A stretch of 15,548 bases of DNA. It comes from Paracoccaceae bacterium (GTDB taxonomy: Bacteria > Pseudomonadota > Alphaproteobacteria > Rhodobacterales > Rhodobacteraceae). The translations under genes were made by a program, and so were the position numbers. Shown piece by piece: positions 7,861-13,591 of this stretch (positions are counted from its first letter, which is position 1; each line of letters begins with the position of its first letter). The notes under the pieces were generated by a model. It worked only from the letters and a program-made list of their open reading frames with translations. It was not told the DNA's origin and ran no database searches. Where the stretch lies: NCBI GenBank assembly GCA_023260935.1, contig JALQTL010000204.1:1-15548 (forward strand), in the 5' to 3' direction.

Positions 7861-9281
7861 ATGCCACCAAACTGCCCCTTGAGCTGGGCGCCATCCATTT
7901 TGTCGGCATCGGCGGCATCGGCATGTCGGGCATTGCCGAGGTTCTGATGACTCATGGCTACCGGGTGCAGGGGTCGGACGCCAAGGCGTCAAGGATCACC
8001 GACCGTCTGGTGAAACTGGGCGCGCGCTTCTTCGAAGGGCAGGCGGCCAGCAACATCGGCGAAGACGTAGCCGTGGTCGTGATCTCTTCCGCCATCAAGA
8101 AGGGCAACCCCGAGCTGGAGGAAGCCCGCCGCCGCAAGCTTCCCGTCGTCCGCCGGGCCGAGATGCTGGCCGAACTCATGCGCCTGCGCTCGAACATCGC
8201 TGTCGCGGGCACCCATGGCAAGACAACCACCACCACCATGGTCGCCACCCTGCTCGACAAGGGCGGGTTCGATCCCACCGTCATCAACGGCGGCGTCATC
8301 CACGCCTATGGCTCGAACGCCCGCGCAGGCGCCGGGGAATGGATGGTGGTCGAAGCCGACGAATCCGACGGCAGCTTCAACCGACTGCCCGCCACCATCG
8401 CCATCGTCACCAACATCGACCCGGAACATATGGAGCATTGGGGCACCATCGAAAACCTGCGCAAGGGCTTTCTCGATTTCGTCTCCAATATCCCCTTCTA
8501 CGGCCTTGCCGTCTGCTGCACCGACCACCCCGAGGTGCAGGCCCTTGTCGGCCGCGTGACAGACCGGCGCATCACCACCTTCGGCTTCAACGCCCAGGCC
8601 GATGTGCGCGCCACGGGCCTGCGCTATGTCAAGGGCGTCGCGCATTTCGATATCCTGCTGCAATCCGAAGGGCCGGATGCCCGCATCGATGGCTGCACCC
8701 TGCCGATGCCGGGGGATCACAACGTCTCGAACGCGCTTGCCGCCGTCGCCGTCGCCCGCCACCTTGGCATGAAACGCGACGAAATCCGCGAGGCGCTGGC
8801 AGCATTCGGCGGCGTCAACCGCCGCTTCACCAAGGTGGGAGAGGTCAACGGCACCGCCATCATCGATGATTACGGCCACCATCCCGTAGAAATCGCCGCT
8901 GTCCTGAAGGCGGCCCGTCAGGCGGTCGAAGGCACGCCCGGTGCCCGGGTCATCGCCGTGCATCAGCCGCACCGCTACACCCGCCTGTCCAGCCTGTTCG
9001 AGGATTTCTGCACCTGCTTCAACGATGCCGATGTCGTGGCCATTGCCGAAGTCTATGCCGCGGGCGAAGACCCGATCCCCGGCGCCAGCCGCGATGATCT
9101 GGTGGCCGGCCTCATCGCCCACGGTCACCGCCATGCGCGGGCCTGCATAGACGAGGCCGATCTGGCCCGCCTTTTCCGCGAACAGACCCGCCCGGGCGAT
9201 ATCTTCGTCTGCCTTGGCGCCGGCACCATCAGCACCTGGGCCACCAACCTGCCCGCCAAGCTGACGGACCGCGCCGCATGA
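7857..9281 (+). CDS. murC: UDP-MurNAc:L-alanine ligase MurC
   Basis: The product is 474 aa, a normal length for MurC. It performs the first peptide step, adding L-Ala to UDP-MurNAc with ATP. The N-terminal dinucleotide-type motif is FVGIGGIGMSGIAEVL (15-30). The P-loop is AGTHGKTTTTT (117-127). EADESDGSF (166-174) and NIDPEHMEHW (186-195) are MurC signatures, followed by GDHNVSNALAA (286-296), IIDDYGHHPVEI (335-346) and HQPHRYTR (369-376). It overlaps murG by 4 bases, which fixes the start. Its own TGA is embedded in ATGA, the ATG of which opens a 14-codon mini-ORF leading into the DUF2484 gene. murB, which would often come next, is displaced by about 1.5 kb. Confidence 0.98.
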   Translation: MNATKLPLELGAIHFVGIGGIGMSGIAEVLMTHGYRVQGSDAKASRITDRLVKLGARFFEGQAASNIGEDVAVVVISSAIKKGNPELEEARRRKLPVVRRAEMLAELMRLRSNIAVAGTHGKTTTTTMVATLLDKGGFDPTVINGGVIHAYGSNARAGAGEWMVVEADESDGSFNRLPATIAIVTNIDPEHMEHWGTIENLRKGFLDFVSNIPFYGLAVCCTDHPEVQALVGRVTDRRITTFGFNAQADVRATGLRYVKGVAHFDILLQSEGPDARIDGCTLPMPGDHNVSNALAAVAVARHLGMKRDEIREALAAFGGVNRRFTKVGEVNGTAIIDDYGHHPVEIAAVLKAARQAVEGTPGARVIAVHQPHRYTRLSSLFEDFCTCFNDADVVAIAEVYAAGEDPIPGASRDDLVAGLIAHGHRHARACIDEADLARLFREQTRPGDIFVCLGAGTISTWATNLPAKLTDRAA

Positions 9282-9322
9282 CAGGGCCACACGCCTCCAG
9301 CCGCAAAGGGGCCGCGCGATGA
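9278..9322 (+). CDS. Possible 14-codon coupling ORF between murC and DUF2484 gene
   Basis: A short frame MTGPHASSRKGAAR begins at an ATG overlapping the murC TGA (ATGA 9278-9281). It ends at a TGA overlapping the ATG of the DUF2484 gene (ATGA 9319-9322). Both junctions are the classic translational-coupling type. The peptide has no recognisable domain. It could be a device for passing ribosomes from murC to the next gene rather than a product in itself, or the two overlaps could be chance in GC-rich DNA. Confidence 0.3.
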   Translation: MTGPHASSRKGAAR

Positions 9323-9579
9323 CCGCCTCGCTGACACTCGCCTGCCTCTGGGCCGTGGTTGCCACGGTGATCGCGATGCTGCCCAACCGCATCCACTGGC
9401 CCGCGGCTTATGTGCTGATCGCCCTCGGCATCCCGCTGGTGGGCTGGGTGACGTATCAGAACGGCCCCGTGATCGGCATGATCGTCCTTGCCGGGGGCGT
9501 CTCGGTCCTGCGCTGGCCGGTGATCTTCCTCTTCCGCTGGCTCAAGGCGCGCACAAGGCCCGAAGAACCGGCAGAGTAA
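9319..9579 (+). CDS. DUF2484 small membrane protein
   Basis: This is an 86-aa hydrophobic protein that I recognise as DUF2484, a family of unknown function found after murC in Rhodobacteraceae. Three membrane segments can be seen: about residues 4-21 (LTLACLWAVVATVIAML), 27-46 (WPAAYVLIALGIPLVGWVTY) and 50-75 (PVIGMIVLAGG..., ending IFLFRWL). The C-terminus is charged (KARTRPEEPAE), so it is probably in the cytoplasm by the positive-inside rule. AAAGGGG lies about 8 bases before the ATG, and the start also overlaps the end of the 14-codon ORF. Its place in the cell wall operon suggests, but does not show, a role in envelope growth. It is the last gene before the accessory patch. Confidence 0.85.
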   Translation: MTASLTLACLWAVVATVIAMLPNRIHWPAAYVLIALGIPLVGWVTYQNGPVIGMIVLAGGVSVLRWPVIFLFRWLKARTRPEEPAE

Positions 9580-9631
9580 CCCCGCAGGCCGGGGCCCGCC
9601 CGCCGGCACCTTGGCCCGCACGGCTTCACTT

Positions 9632-9661
9632 GCCGTTAACCCCTTTTGCCGCATAGATTCC
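9632..9661 (+). promoter_or_regulatory. Candidate promoter before the methyltransferase fragment
   Basis: TTGCCG near 9631-9636 and TAGATT near 9654-9659, about 17-18 bases apart, resemble a housekeeping -35/-10 pair. They lie within the only AT-richer stretch between the DUF2484 stop and the methyltransferase ATG. A GANTC site (9656-9660) overlaps the -10 element. This is a weak match by eye. Confidence 0.3.
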
Positions 9662-9680
9662 TCCCAAACGGGGGCATTGC

Positions 9681-9971
9681 ATGACCAACCATCTTTACTA
9701 CGGCGACAATCTTGCCGTCCTGCGCGACTCCATCGCGTCGGAAAGCGTGGACCTGATCTACCTTGATCCGCCCTTCAACTCGAACGCCGGCTACAACGTT
9801 CTTTTCAAGGCCCCGGGCGGGTCGGGGAGTGCCGCGCAGATCGAGGCCTTCGACGACACCTGGCACTGGAACGACAGCGCCGAGGCGGCCTTTGCCGATG
9901 TGCTGCGGTCGGGCAACGGGGTTTTCCGGAAGATGCCAAGGCATGGGCGAGATCGGAGGAAATGTGCCTGA
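9681..9971 (+). pseudogene. Truncated DNA adenine methyltransferase, N-terminal fragment
   Basis: Residues 1 to about 80 match the start of a Mod-like, beta-class site-specific DNA methyltransferase: LYYGDNLAVLRDSI (5-18), then VDLIYLDPPFNSNAGYN (23-39) with the catalytic DPPF motif (29-32), then FDDTWHWND (57-65). A full enzyme is several hundred residues. Here the likeness stops near SGNG (about base 9920), and the frame runs on through 16 unrelated residues (ending RRKCA) to a TGA that overlaps the toxin ATG. Motif I (the F-x-G-x-G AdoMet site), which comes late in this class, is missing, so the product cannot be an active enzyme. A stretch like the family's C-terminal end lies 0.6 kb downstream at 10567-10641, supporting a gene with its middle deleted or replaced. 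Confidence 0.8.
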
Positions 9972-10378
9972 TGACACTCGCCTACCACCCCAGAGCCGGA
10001 CAGATACTCATCTGCGATTTTGACGGGTTTCGGGTGCCCGAAATGGTCAAGGTGCGGCCGGTGATGGTTATTTCACCGCGCCTGCCCCATCGGAATGACA
10101 TCGTTACGATTGTGCCCATCAGCCTGACAGCACCCATTCACAACCTTCCATTCAATGTTCGTCTGTCCAGGAACTACCACCCTCAGGAACCTGATGACCT
10201 GCCGTGCTGGGCGAAGTGCGACATGGTGATGAACCTGGGAACCTGGCGTTTAGACGGCTTTAAGGTAGGGCGTCGAAAATGGGAAAACCCACAAGCGACC
10301 GGTGAAGACCTGAAGGCCGTGCGTCACGGCGTCTTGTGGGGACTGGGCATGGGAAGCTTGATTCCGAACCCAGAATGA
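9971..10378 (+). CDS. PemK/MazF-like toxin
   Basis: This is a 135-aa protein resembling the PemK/MazF family, whose studied members are ribosome-dependent or free mRNA endonucleases. The N-terminal strand motif GQILICDFDGF (10-20), EMVKVRPVMVISP (24-36) and TIVPIS (46-51) fit the family, as does WAKCDMVMNLG (80-90). ATG 9971 is preferred over ATG 9962: GGAGG (9955-9959) is 11 bases before 9971 but only 2 before 9962, and the family begins close to the HPRAG segment. No complete antitoxin gene lies beside it. Upstream is the methyltransferase fragment, whose stop overlaps this ATG. GC is about 56% by hand count over 10021-10380, against about 73% in a sampled 60-base stretch of murC, so the gene is probably acquired. 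It is intact from start to stop. Confidence 0.75.
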   Translation: MTLAYHPRAGQILICDFDGFRVPEMVKVRPVMVISPRLPHRNDIVTIVPISLTAPIHNLPFNVRLSRNYHPQEPDDLPCWAKCDMVMNLGTWRLDGFKVGRRKWENPQATGEDLKAVRHGVLWGLGMGSLIPNPE

Positions 10379-10488
10379 CTTATCTAAAGGAGGTTCCCGG
10401 TCATCGGGCTTTAAGACCTAGATCACTAGGCAGGCTGGCCGCCGAGCGATGACAAGCTTAGGTCAGTCTAGATTTTGTCAACGTCCCT

Positions 10489-10510
10489 GGGCCCCGCTTT
10501 GGCGGGGCTC
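10489..10510 (+). terminator. Terminator-like hairpin after the toxin gene
   Basis: GCCCCGC (10491-10497) pairs with GCGGGGC (10502-10508) around the loop TTTG, and the stem extends by a G-T and a G-C pair to 10489-10510. The bases after it (TTGCATTCTGG) are only moderately T-rich, so it is a weak intrinsic terminator at best. It is placed to end a toxin transcript before murB. Confidence 0.4.
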
Positions 10511-10566
10511 TTGCATTCTGGCACGCCGGTGCCGATTACTGCCTCGCCTACTCCCCCCTAAGGCTC

Positions 10567-10641
10567 GTCACCCATCTTGCGATCGGCCTGATCGAAAAGC
10601 ACCTGCGCGTTTGTGGCAAACAGGGCCGGCTAGACCCCTGA
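10567..10641 (+). pseudogene. C-terminal remnant of the same DNA methyltransferase
   Basis: The frame reads VTHLAIGLIEKHLR (10567-10608) and continues to a TGA at 10639-10641. The phrase D-V/I-THLAI-x-LIE-K-R-L, just after the AdoMet-binding motif I, is typical of the C-terminal region of the methyltransferase family whose N-terminus is at 9681. The frame upstream of 10567 no longer resembles the family. With the N-terminal piece it brackets the toxin gene. The match is short (about 14 residues), so the call rests on remembered family sequence. Confidence 0.55.
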
Positions 10642-10668
10642 TTCCCCCCATTCCTTAACGCCTCCCCT

Positions 10669-10713
10669 CGTCTTCCAGATGGAAGACGAAAGGAAGACGC
10701 AAGGAAGACGCGG
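10669..10713. repeat. Hairpin followed by 11-bp tandem repeat
   Basis: CGTCTTCC (10669-10676) and GGAAGACG (10681-10688) form an 8-bp perfect hairpin with loop AGAT. The right arm is the first of three tandem 11-base units: GGAAGACGAAA (10681), GGAAGACGCAA (10692) and GGAAGACGCGG (10703). A decayed fourth unit starts at 10714 (GCAAGACCGCA). Spacing of about one helical turn could place bound protein on one face of the DNA, or the array may be slippage debris. It lies about 90 bases before murB. Confidence 0.7.
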
Positions 10714-10805
10714 GCAAGACCGCAAAAACCCCGCAAAATCCTGTGGTTACACCAGCGCGCGGTGGGTCTTGCGGGAAGCCGGCTTTCCCGGCTACCAACC
10801 GGGGC

Positions 10806-11735
10806 ATGAGCATGCTTCCCACCCCGCGCGGCACCCTGACCCCGAACCGGCCCTTGGCCGACCTGACATGGCTGCGCGTGGGCGGGCCTGCCGATTGGCT
10901 GTTCCAGCCCGCGGATGAGGCTGATCTGGCCGATTTTCTGGCCCGTCTTGATCCGGCCATCCCGGTCTTTCCGATGGGGGTCGGGTCCAATCTGATCGTG
11001 CGTGACGGCGGGCTTCGGGCCGTGGTCATCCGGCTGGGGCGGGGTTTCAATTCCATTGAAATCCAAGGGGATAGGGTAGTGGCCGGGGCGGCGGCGCTGG
11101 ACGCTCATGTCGCCCGCAAGGCGGCCGAGGCGGGGTTGGACCTTACCTTCCTGCGCACCATTCCCGGCAGCATCGGCGGGGCCTTGCGCATGAATGCGGG
11201 GTGCTATGGGCATTACGTTGCCGATGTTCTGGAAAGCCTGCGCATCGTCACGCGGCAAGGGGAAATCGTTACACTACCCGCCCGGGCGCTGAACCTGCGC
11301 TACCGCCAGTCAGACCTTCCCGAAGGGGCGGTGATCACCGCCGCCACCTTCCGCGCACCCCTTGGCAACCCTTTGGAGTTGCAGGCGAAAATGGAAGATC
11401 AGATCGCCTGCCGCGATGCCAGCCAGCCCACCAAAGACCGCAGCGCAGGTTCTACCTTCCGCAATCCGGTGGGGCACTCCTCGACCGGTCGGGCCGATGA
11501 CAGCCACGAGCTGAAGGCCTGGAAGGTGATCGATGACGCAGGGATGCGGGGTGCCCGGATCGGCGGGGCGCAAATGTCTGAAATGCACTCCAATTTTCTG
11601 ATCAATGCCGGTGGTGCCTCAGCCGCAGACCTTGAAAATCTGGGCGAGGAGGTGCGAAAAAGGGTTTTCCAAAACAGCGGGATCACGCTAGAATGGGAAA
11701 TCATGCGCGTCGGCGAACCGGCGGCTGGCAAGTAG
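10806..11735 (+). CDS. murB: UDP-N-acetylenolpyruvoylglucosamine reductase MurB
   Basis: The product is a 309-aa FAD enzyme that reduces UDP-GlcNAc-enolpyruvate to UDP-MurNAc with NADPH. FAD-binding motifs are LRVGGPADW (23-31), GVGSNLIVRDGG (58-69) and PGSIGGALRMNAG (120-132). AGSTFRNP (214-221) carries the serine (S216) that protonates the intermediate, and GAQMSEMHSNFLIN (254-267) and LEWEI (295-299, with a glutamate expected at the active site) complete the signature. The SSTGRADD-type insert (225-232) is familiar from Rhodobacteraceae MurB. ATG 10806 is chosen because MurB-like sequence starts soon after it; an in-frame GTG at 10743 adds 21 unlike residues, and ATG 10812 is also possible. 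The Shine-Dalgarno is weak. It is separated from murC by the accessory patch. Confidence 0.97.
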   Translation: MSMLPTPRGTLTPNRPLADLTWLRVGGPADWLFQPADEADLADFLARLDPAIPVFPMGVGSNLIVRDGGLRAVVIRLGRGFNSIEIQGDRVVAGAAALDAHVARKAAEAGLDLTFLRTIPGSIGGALRMNAGCYGHYVADVLESLRIVTRQGEIVTLPARALNLRYRQSDLPEGAVITAATFRAPLGNPLELQAKMEDQIACRDASQPTKDRSAGSTFRNPVGHSSTGRADDSHELKAWKVIDDAGMRGARIGGAQMSEMHSNFLINAGGASAADLENLGEEVRKRVFQNSGITLEWEIMRVGEPAAGK

Positions 11736-11769
11736 CGAAGATAAAAAGAAAAACGGGCCGAATGGTCCG
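11736..11769 (-). terminator. Intrinsic terminator on the minus strand, murB-ddl gap
   Basis: Read on the minus strand, CGGACC (11769-11764) pairs with GGCCCG (11759-11754) around a 4-base loop ATTC. The stem is followed at once by the T-rich tract TTTTTCTTTTT. A short GC stem with an immediate T-run is the standard Rho-independent shape. On the plus strand the hairpin lacks a T-run and would not terminate ddl-directed transcription. No minus-strand gene is recognised nearby. Confidence 0.55.
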
Positions 11770-11780
11770 AGAGGCAGTAA

Positions 11781-12698
11781 ATGGCGGGTGCATCGAGCAG
11801 GATGTCCCGTGTGGCGGTTCTGAAGGGGGGCTTCTCGGCTGAACGAGAGGTGTCTCTGGTCACAGGTGCAGCCTGTGCCAAGGCGCTGCGCGAGGCGGGA
11901 TATAGCGTGATCGAGGTCGACGCCGGCCCCGATCTTGCTGGCCAACTTATTGAAATCAGGCCCGATGTTGTCTTCAACGCCCTGCATGGCCGCTGGGGCG
12001 AGGATGGCTGTGTTCAGGGCATTCTGGAATGGCTGAAGATCCCCTACACTCATTCCGGCGTGCTGGCCTCGGCCCTTGCGATGGACAAGACCCGGGCGAA
12101 AGAGGCTTATCGTGCCGCCGGATTGCCGGTGGTGGACAGCGTGCTTGCCACCCGGGCCGAAGTGTCGGCCGGCCATGTCCTGCCGCCGCCCTATGTGGTC
12201 AAGCCGAACAACGAAGGCTCGTCCGTTGGTGTCTACATCGTGCAGGAAGGCAGCAATGCGCCCCACCTTGCCGATGCTATGCCTGATGTGGTGATGGTGG
12301 AGAGCTATGCCCCGGGCCGCGAACTCAGCGTCAGCGTGATGGGCGACCGCGCGCTTTGCGTGACAGATATCATCACCGATGGCTGGTATGACTATGATGC
12401 CAAATACAAACCCGGTGGCAGCCGGCATCAGGTGCCCGCCGATCTTCCGGCCGAGATCGAGGCCGCCTGCATGGACTACGCGCTCCGCGCGCATCGTGCA
12501 CTTGGCTGCCGGGGCCTTTCGCGCACCGATATCCGCTGGGATACGGCGCGGGGGCTGAAGGGGCTGGTCCTGCTGGAAACCAATACCCAGCCGGGCATGA
12601 CGCCCACGTCGCTGTCGCCGGAACAGGCGGCCCATCTGGGGATCGGGTTCCCGGCGCTTTGCGCGTGGCTTGTGGAGGATGCATCGTGCAATCGATGA
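11781..12698 (+). CDS. ddl: D-alanine--D-alanine ligase
   Basis: The product is a 305-aa ATP-grasp enzyme joining two D-Ala; the dipeptide feeds MurF. The N-terminal motif GGFSAEREVS (16-25) includes E21, matching the catalytic glutamate of E. coli DdlB. FNALHGRWGEDGCVQG (65-80) and YTHSGVLASALAMDK (89-103) follow. The ATP-grasp lysine region is VVKPNNEGSSVGV (139-151), and the metal ligands sit in LSRTDIRWD (246-254) and LETNTQPGMTPTSL (265-278). The usual EVN is ETN here, a mild change that leaves E and N in place. GAGAGG lies just upstream of ATG 11781; ATG 11802 (MSRVAVLKGG) is a shorter alternative. The end overlaps ftsQ. Confidence 0.97.
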   Translation: MAGASSRMSRVAVLKGGFSAEREVSLVTGAACAKALREAGYSVIEVDAGPDLAGQLIEIRPDVVFNALHGRWGEDGCVQGILEWLKIPYTHSGVLASALAMDKTRAKEAYRAAGLPVVDSVLATRAEVSAGHVLPPPYVVKPNNEGSSVGVYIVQEGSNAPHLADAMPDVVMVESYAPGRELSVSVMGDRALCVTDIITDGWYDYDAKYKPGGSRHQVPADLPAEIEAACMDYALRAHRALGCRGLSRTDIRWDTARGLKGLVLLETNTQPGMTPTSLSPEQAAHLGIGFPALCAWLVEDASCNR

Positions 12699-13591
12699 TC
12701 CCGCCCCGCCGCGCGCTGCATGCCCCGGCCGTCCGGCGCGATCCGGCGCCGTCCCGCTGGGCCTACCGGATGCACCGCTTGTGGCTGACGCCGATGTTCC
12801 GCACCGGCTTTCGGATCGGGGTGCCGGCGGTTCTTTTTCTGGGGGCCGTCGGTCTGTTTCTGGCGGATGCCGGCCGGCGTGATGCCATTGCCGGCGCGGT
12901 TGCCGGCGTGCGTGAGCGGTTCGAGAACCGGCCCGAATTCACAGTAAGCCTTGTTTCGGTCGAAGGCGCGTCGCCCGAACTGGCCGATGCCGTGCGCCAG
13001 AGGCTTGATCTGACCTTGCCGCTGTCTTCCTTTGCCATCGACCTTGTGGCCGCCCGCGACCGCATTCAGGAACTGGACGCCGTGGCGCAGGCCGATCTGA
13101 TCGTGCGGTCGGGCGGGGTGCTGGAGGTCAAGATCACCGAGCGCGTGCCGGTCGTTCTGTGGCGGACCGATACCGGGATCGAGATGCTGGATGCCACCGG
13201 GCACCGCGTGGCCAGCCTTGGCGCGCGCAGCGACAGGCCCGATCTGCCGATTGTGGCCGGTGACGGGGCCGATCTGGCCACGCCCGAAGCCATGGCCCTG
13301 ATCGCGGCGGCACAGCCCATCGTGCCGCGCTTGCGCGGTCTGGTGCGGGTGGGGGACCGCCGCTGGGATCTGGTGCTGGACCGCAACCAGCGCATCCTTC
13401 TGCCGGCCAAGAACCCCATTGCCGCCGTCGAGCGGCTGATCGCGCTGGACAAGGCCCATGATCTGCTGGGCCGCGACGTGCTGGCGGTAGATCTGCGAAC
13501 ACATCATCGCCCCGTGCTGCGGCTGGCCCCCGATGCGCTGAACCAGCGGCGGCAGGCACAGGGTATCGACATCAGCGGGAGCGAGCTATGA
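12686..13591 (+). CDS. ftsQ: Cell division protein FtsQ
   Basis: This is a bitopic inner-membrane divisome protein of 301 aa, which bridges early (FtsA/FtsZ) and late components through FtsB/FtsL. It has a cytoplasmic N-tail rich in arginine and proline (1-40), one membrane helix at about 41-62 (GVPAVLFLGAVGLFLAD), a POTRA domain at about 85-153 (FTVSLVSVEGASPELADAV, ending LEVKITERVPV), then the FtsQ beta domain to the C-terminus. GTG 12686 is chosen as start because GGAGG (12674-12678) stands 7 bases before it. ATG 12695 overlaps the ddl stop (ATGA) but is 16 bases from that Shine-Dalgarno. Both starts overlap ddl. The stop overlaps the ftsA ATG (ATGA). Confidence 0.93.
   Translation: MQSMIPPRRALHAPAVRRDPAPSRWAYRMHRLWLTPMFRTGFRIGVPAVLFLGAVGLFLADAGRRDAIAGAVAGVRERFENRPEFTVSLVSVEGASPELADAVRQRLDLTLPLSSFAIDLVAARDRIQELDAVAQADLIVRSGGVLEVKITERVPVVLWRTDTGIEMLDATGHRVASLGARSDRPDLPIVAGDGADLATPEAMALIAAAQPIVPRLRGLVRVGDRRWDLVLDRNQRILLPAKNPIAAVERLIALDKAHDLLGRDVLAVDLRTHHRPVLRLAPDALNQRRQAQGIDISGSEL

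Larger units (their letters stand above)
10379..10805 (+). other. Region between toxin gene and murB
   Basis: This gap of 427 bases has no complete gene. It contains two small hairpins (10396-10408, with 4-bp arms; 10417-10430, CCTAG/CTAGG), a stronger hairpin at 10489-10510, a methyltransferase C-terminal remnant (10567-10641), a hairpin plus 11-bp tandem repeats (10669-10713), and a 6-bp hairpin (AGCCGG/CCGGCT, 10777-10793) just before murB. TAAAGGAGGT (10385-10394) looks like a ribosome binding site but no gene follows it. GC of the first 60 bases is about 53%. Confidence 0.6.

Noticed and set aside
9634..9648. CtrA-type box (TTAA-N7-TTAA) before the methyltransferase fragment
   Set aside because: Only the first half, TTAA, is present; the second half reads TGCC. 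A similar half site before ftsZ (15083-15086) also lacks its partner.
10396..10430. tRNA or attachment-site remnant in the hairpin-rich stretch after the toxin gene
   Set aside because: No cloverleaf or T-arm consensus could be built, and no flanking direct repeat was seen.
10449..10658. 69-codon frame between the toxin gene and murB
   Set aside because: It crosses the hairpin and the methyltransferase remnant in a different frame, and has no recognisable sequence.
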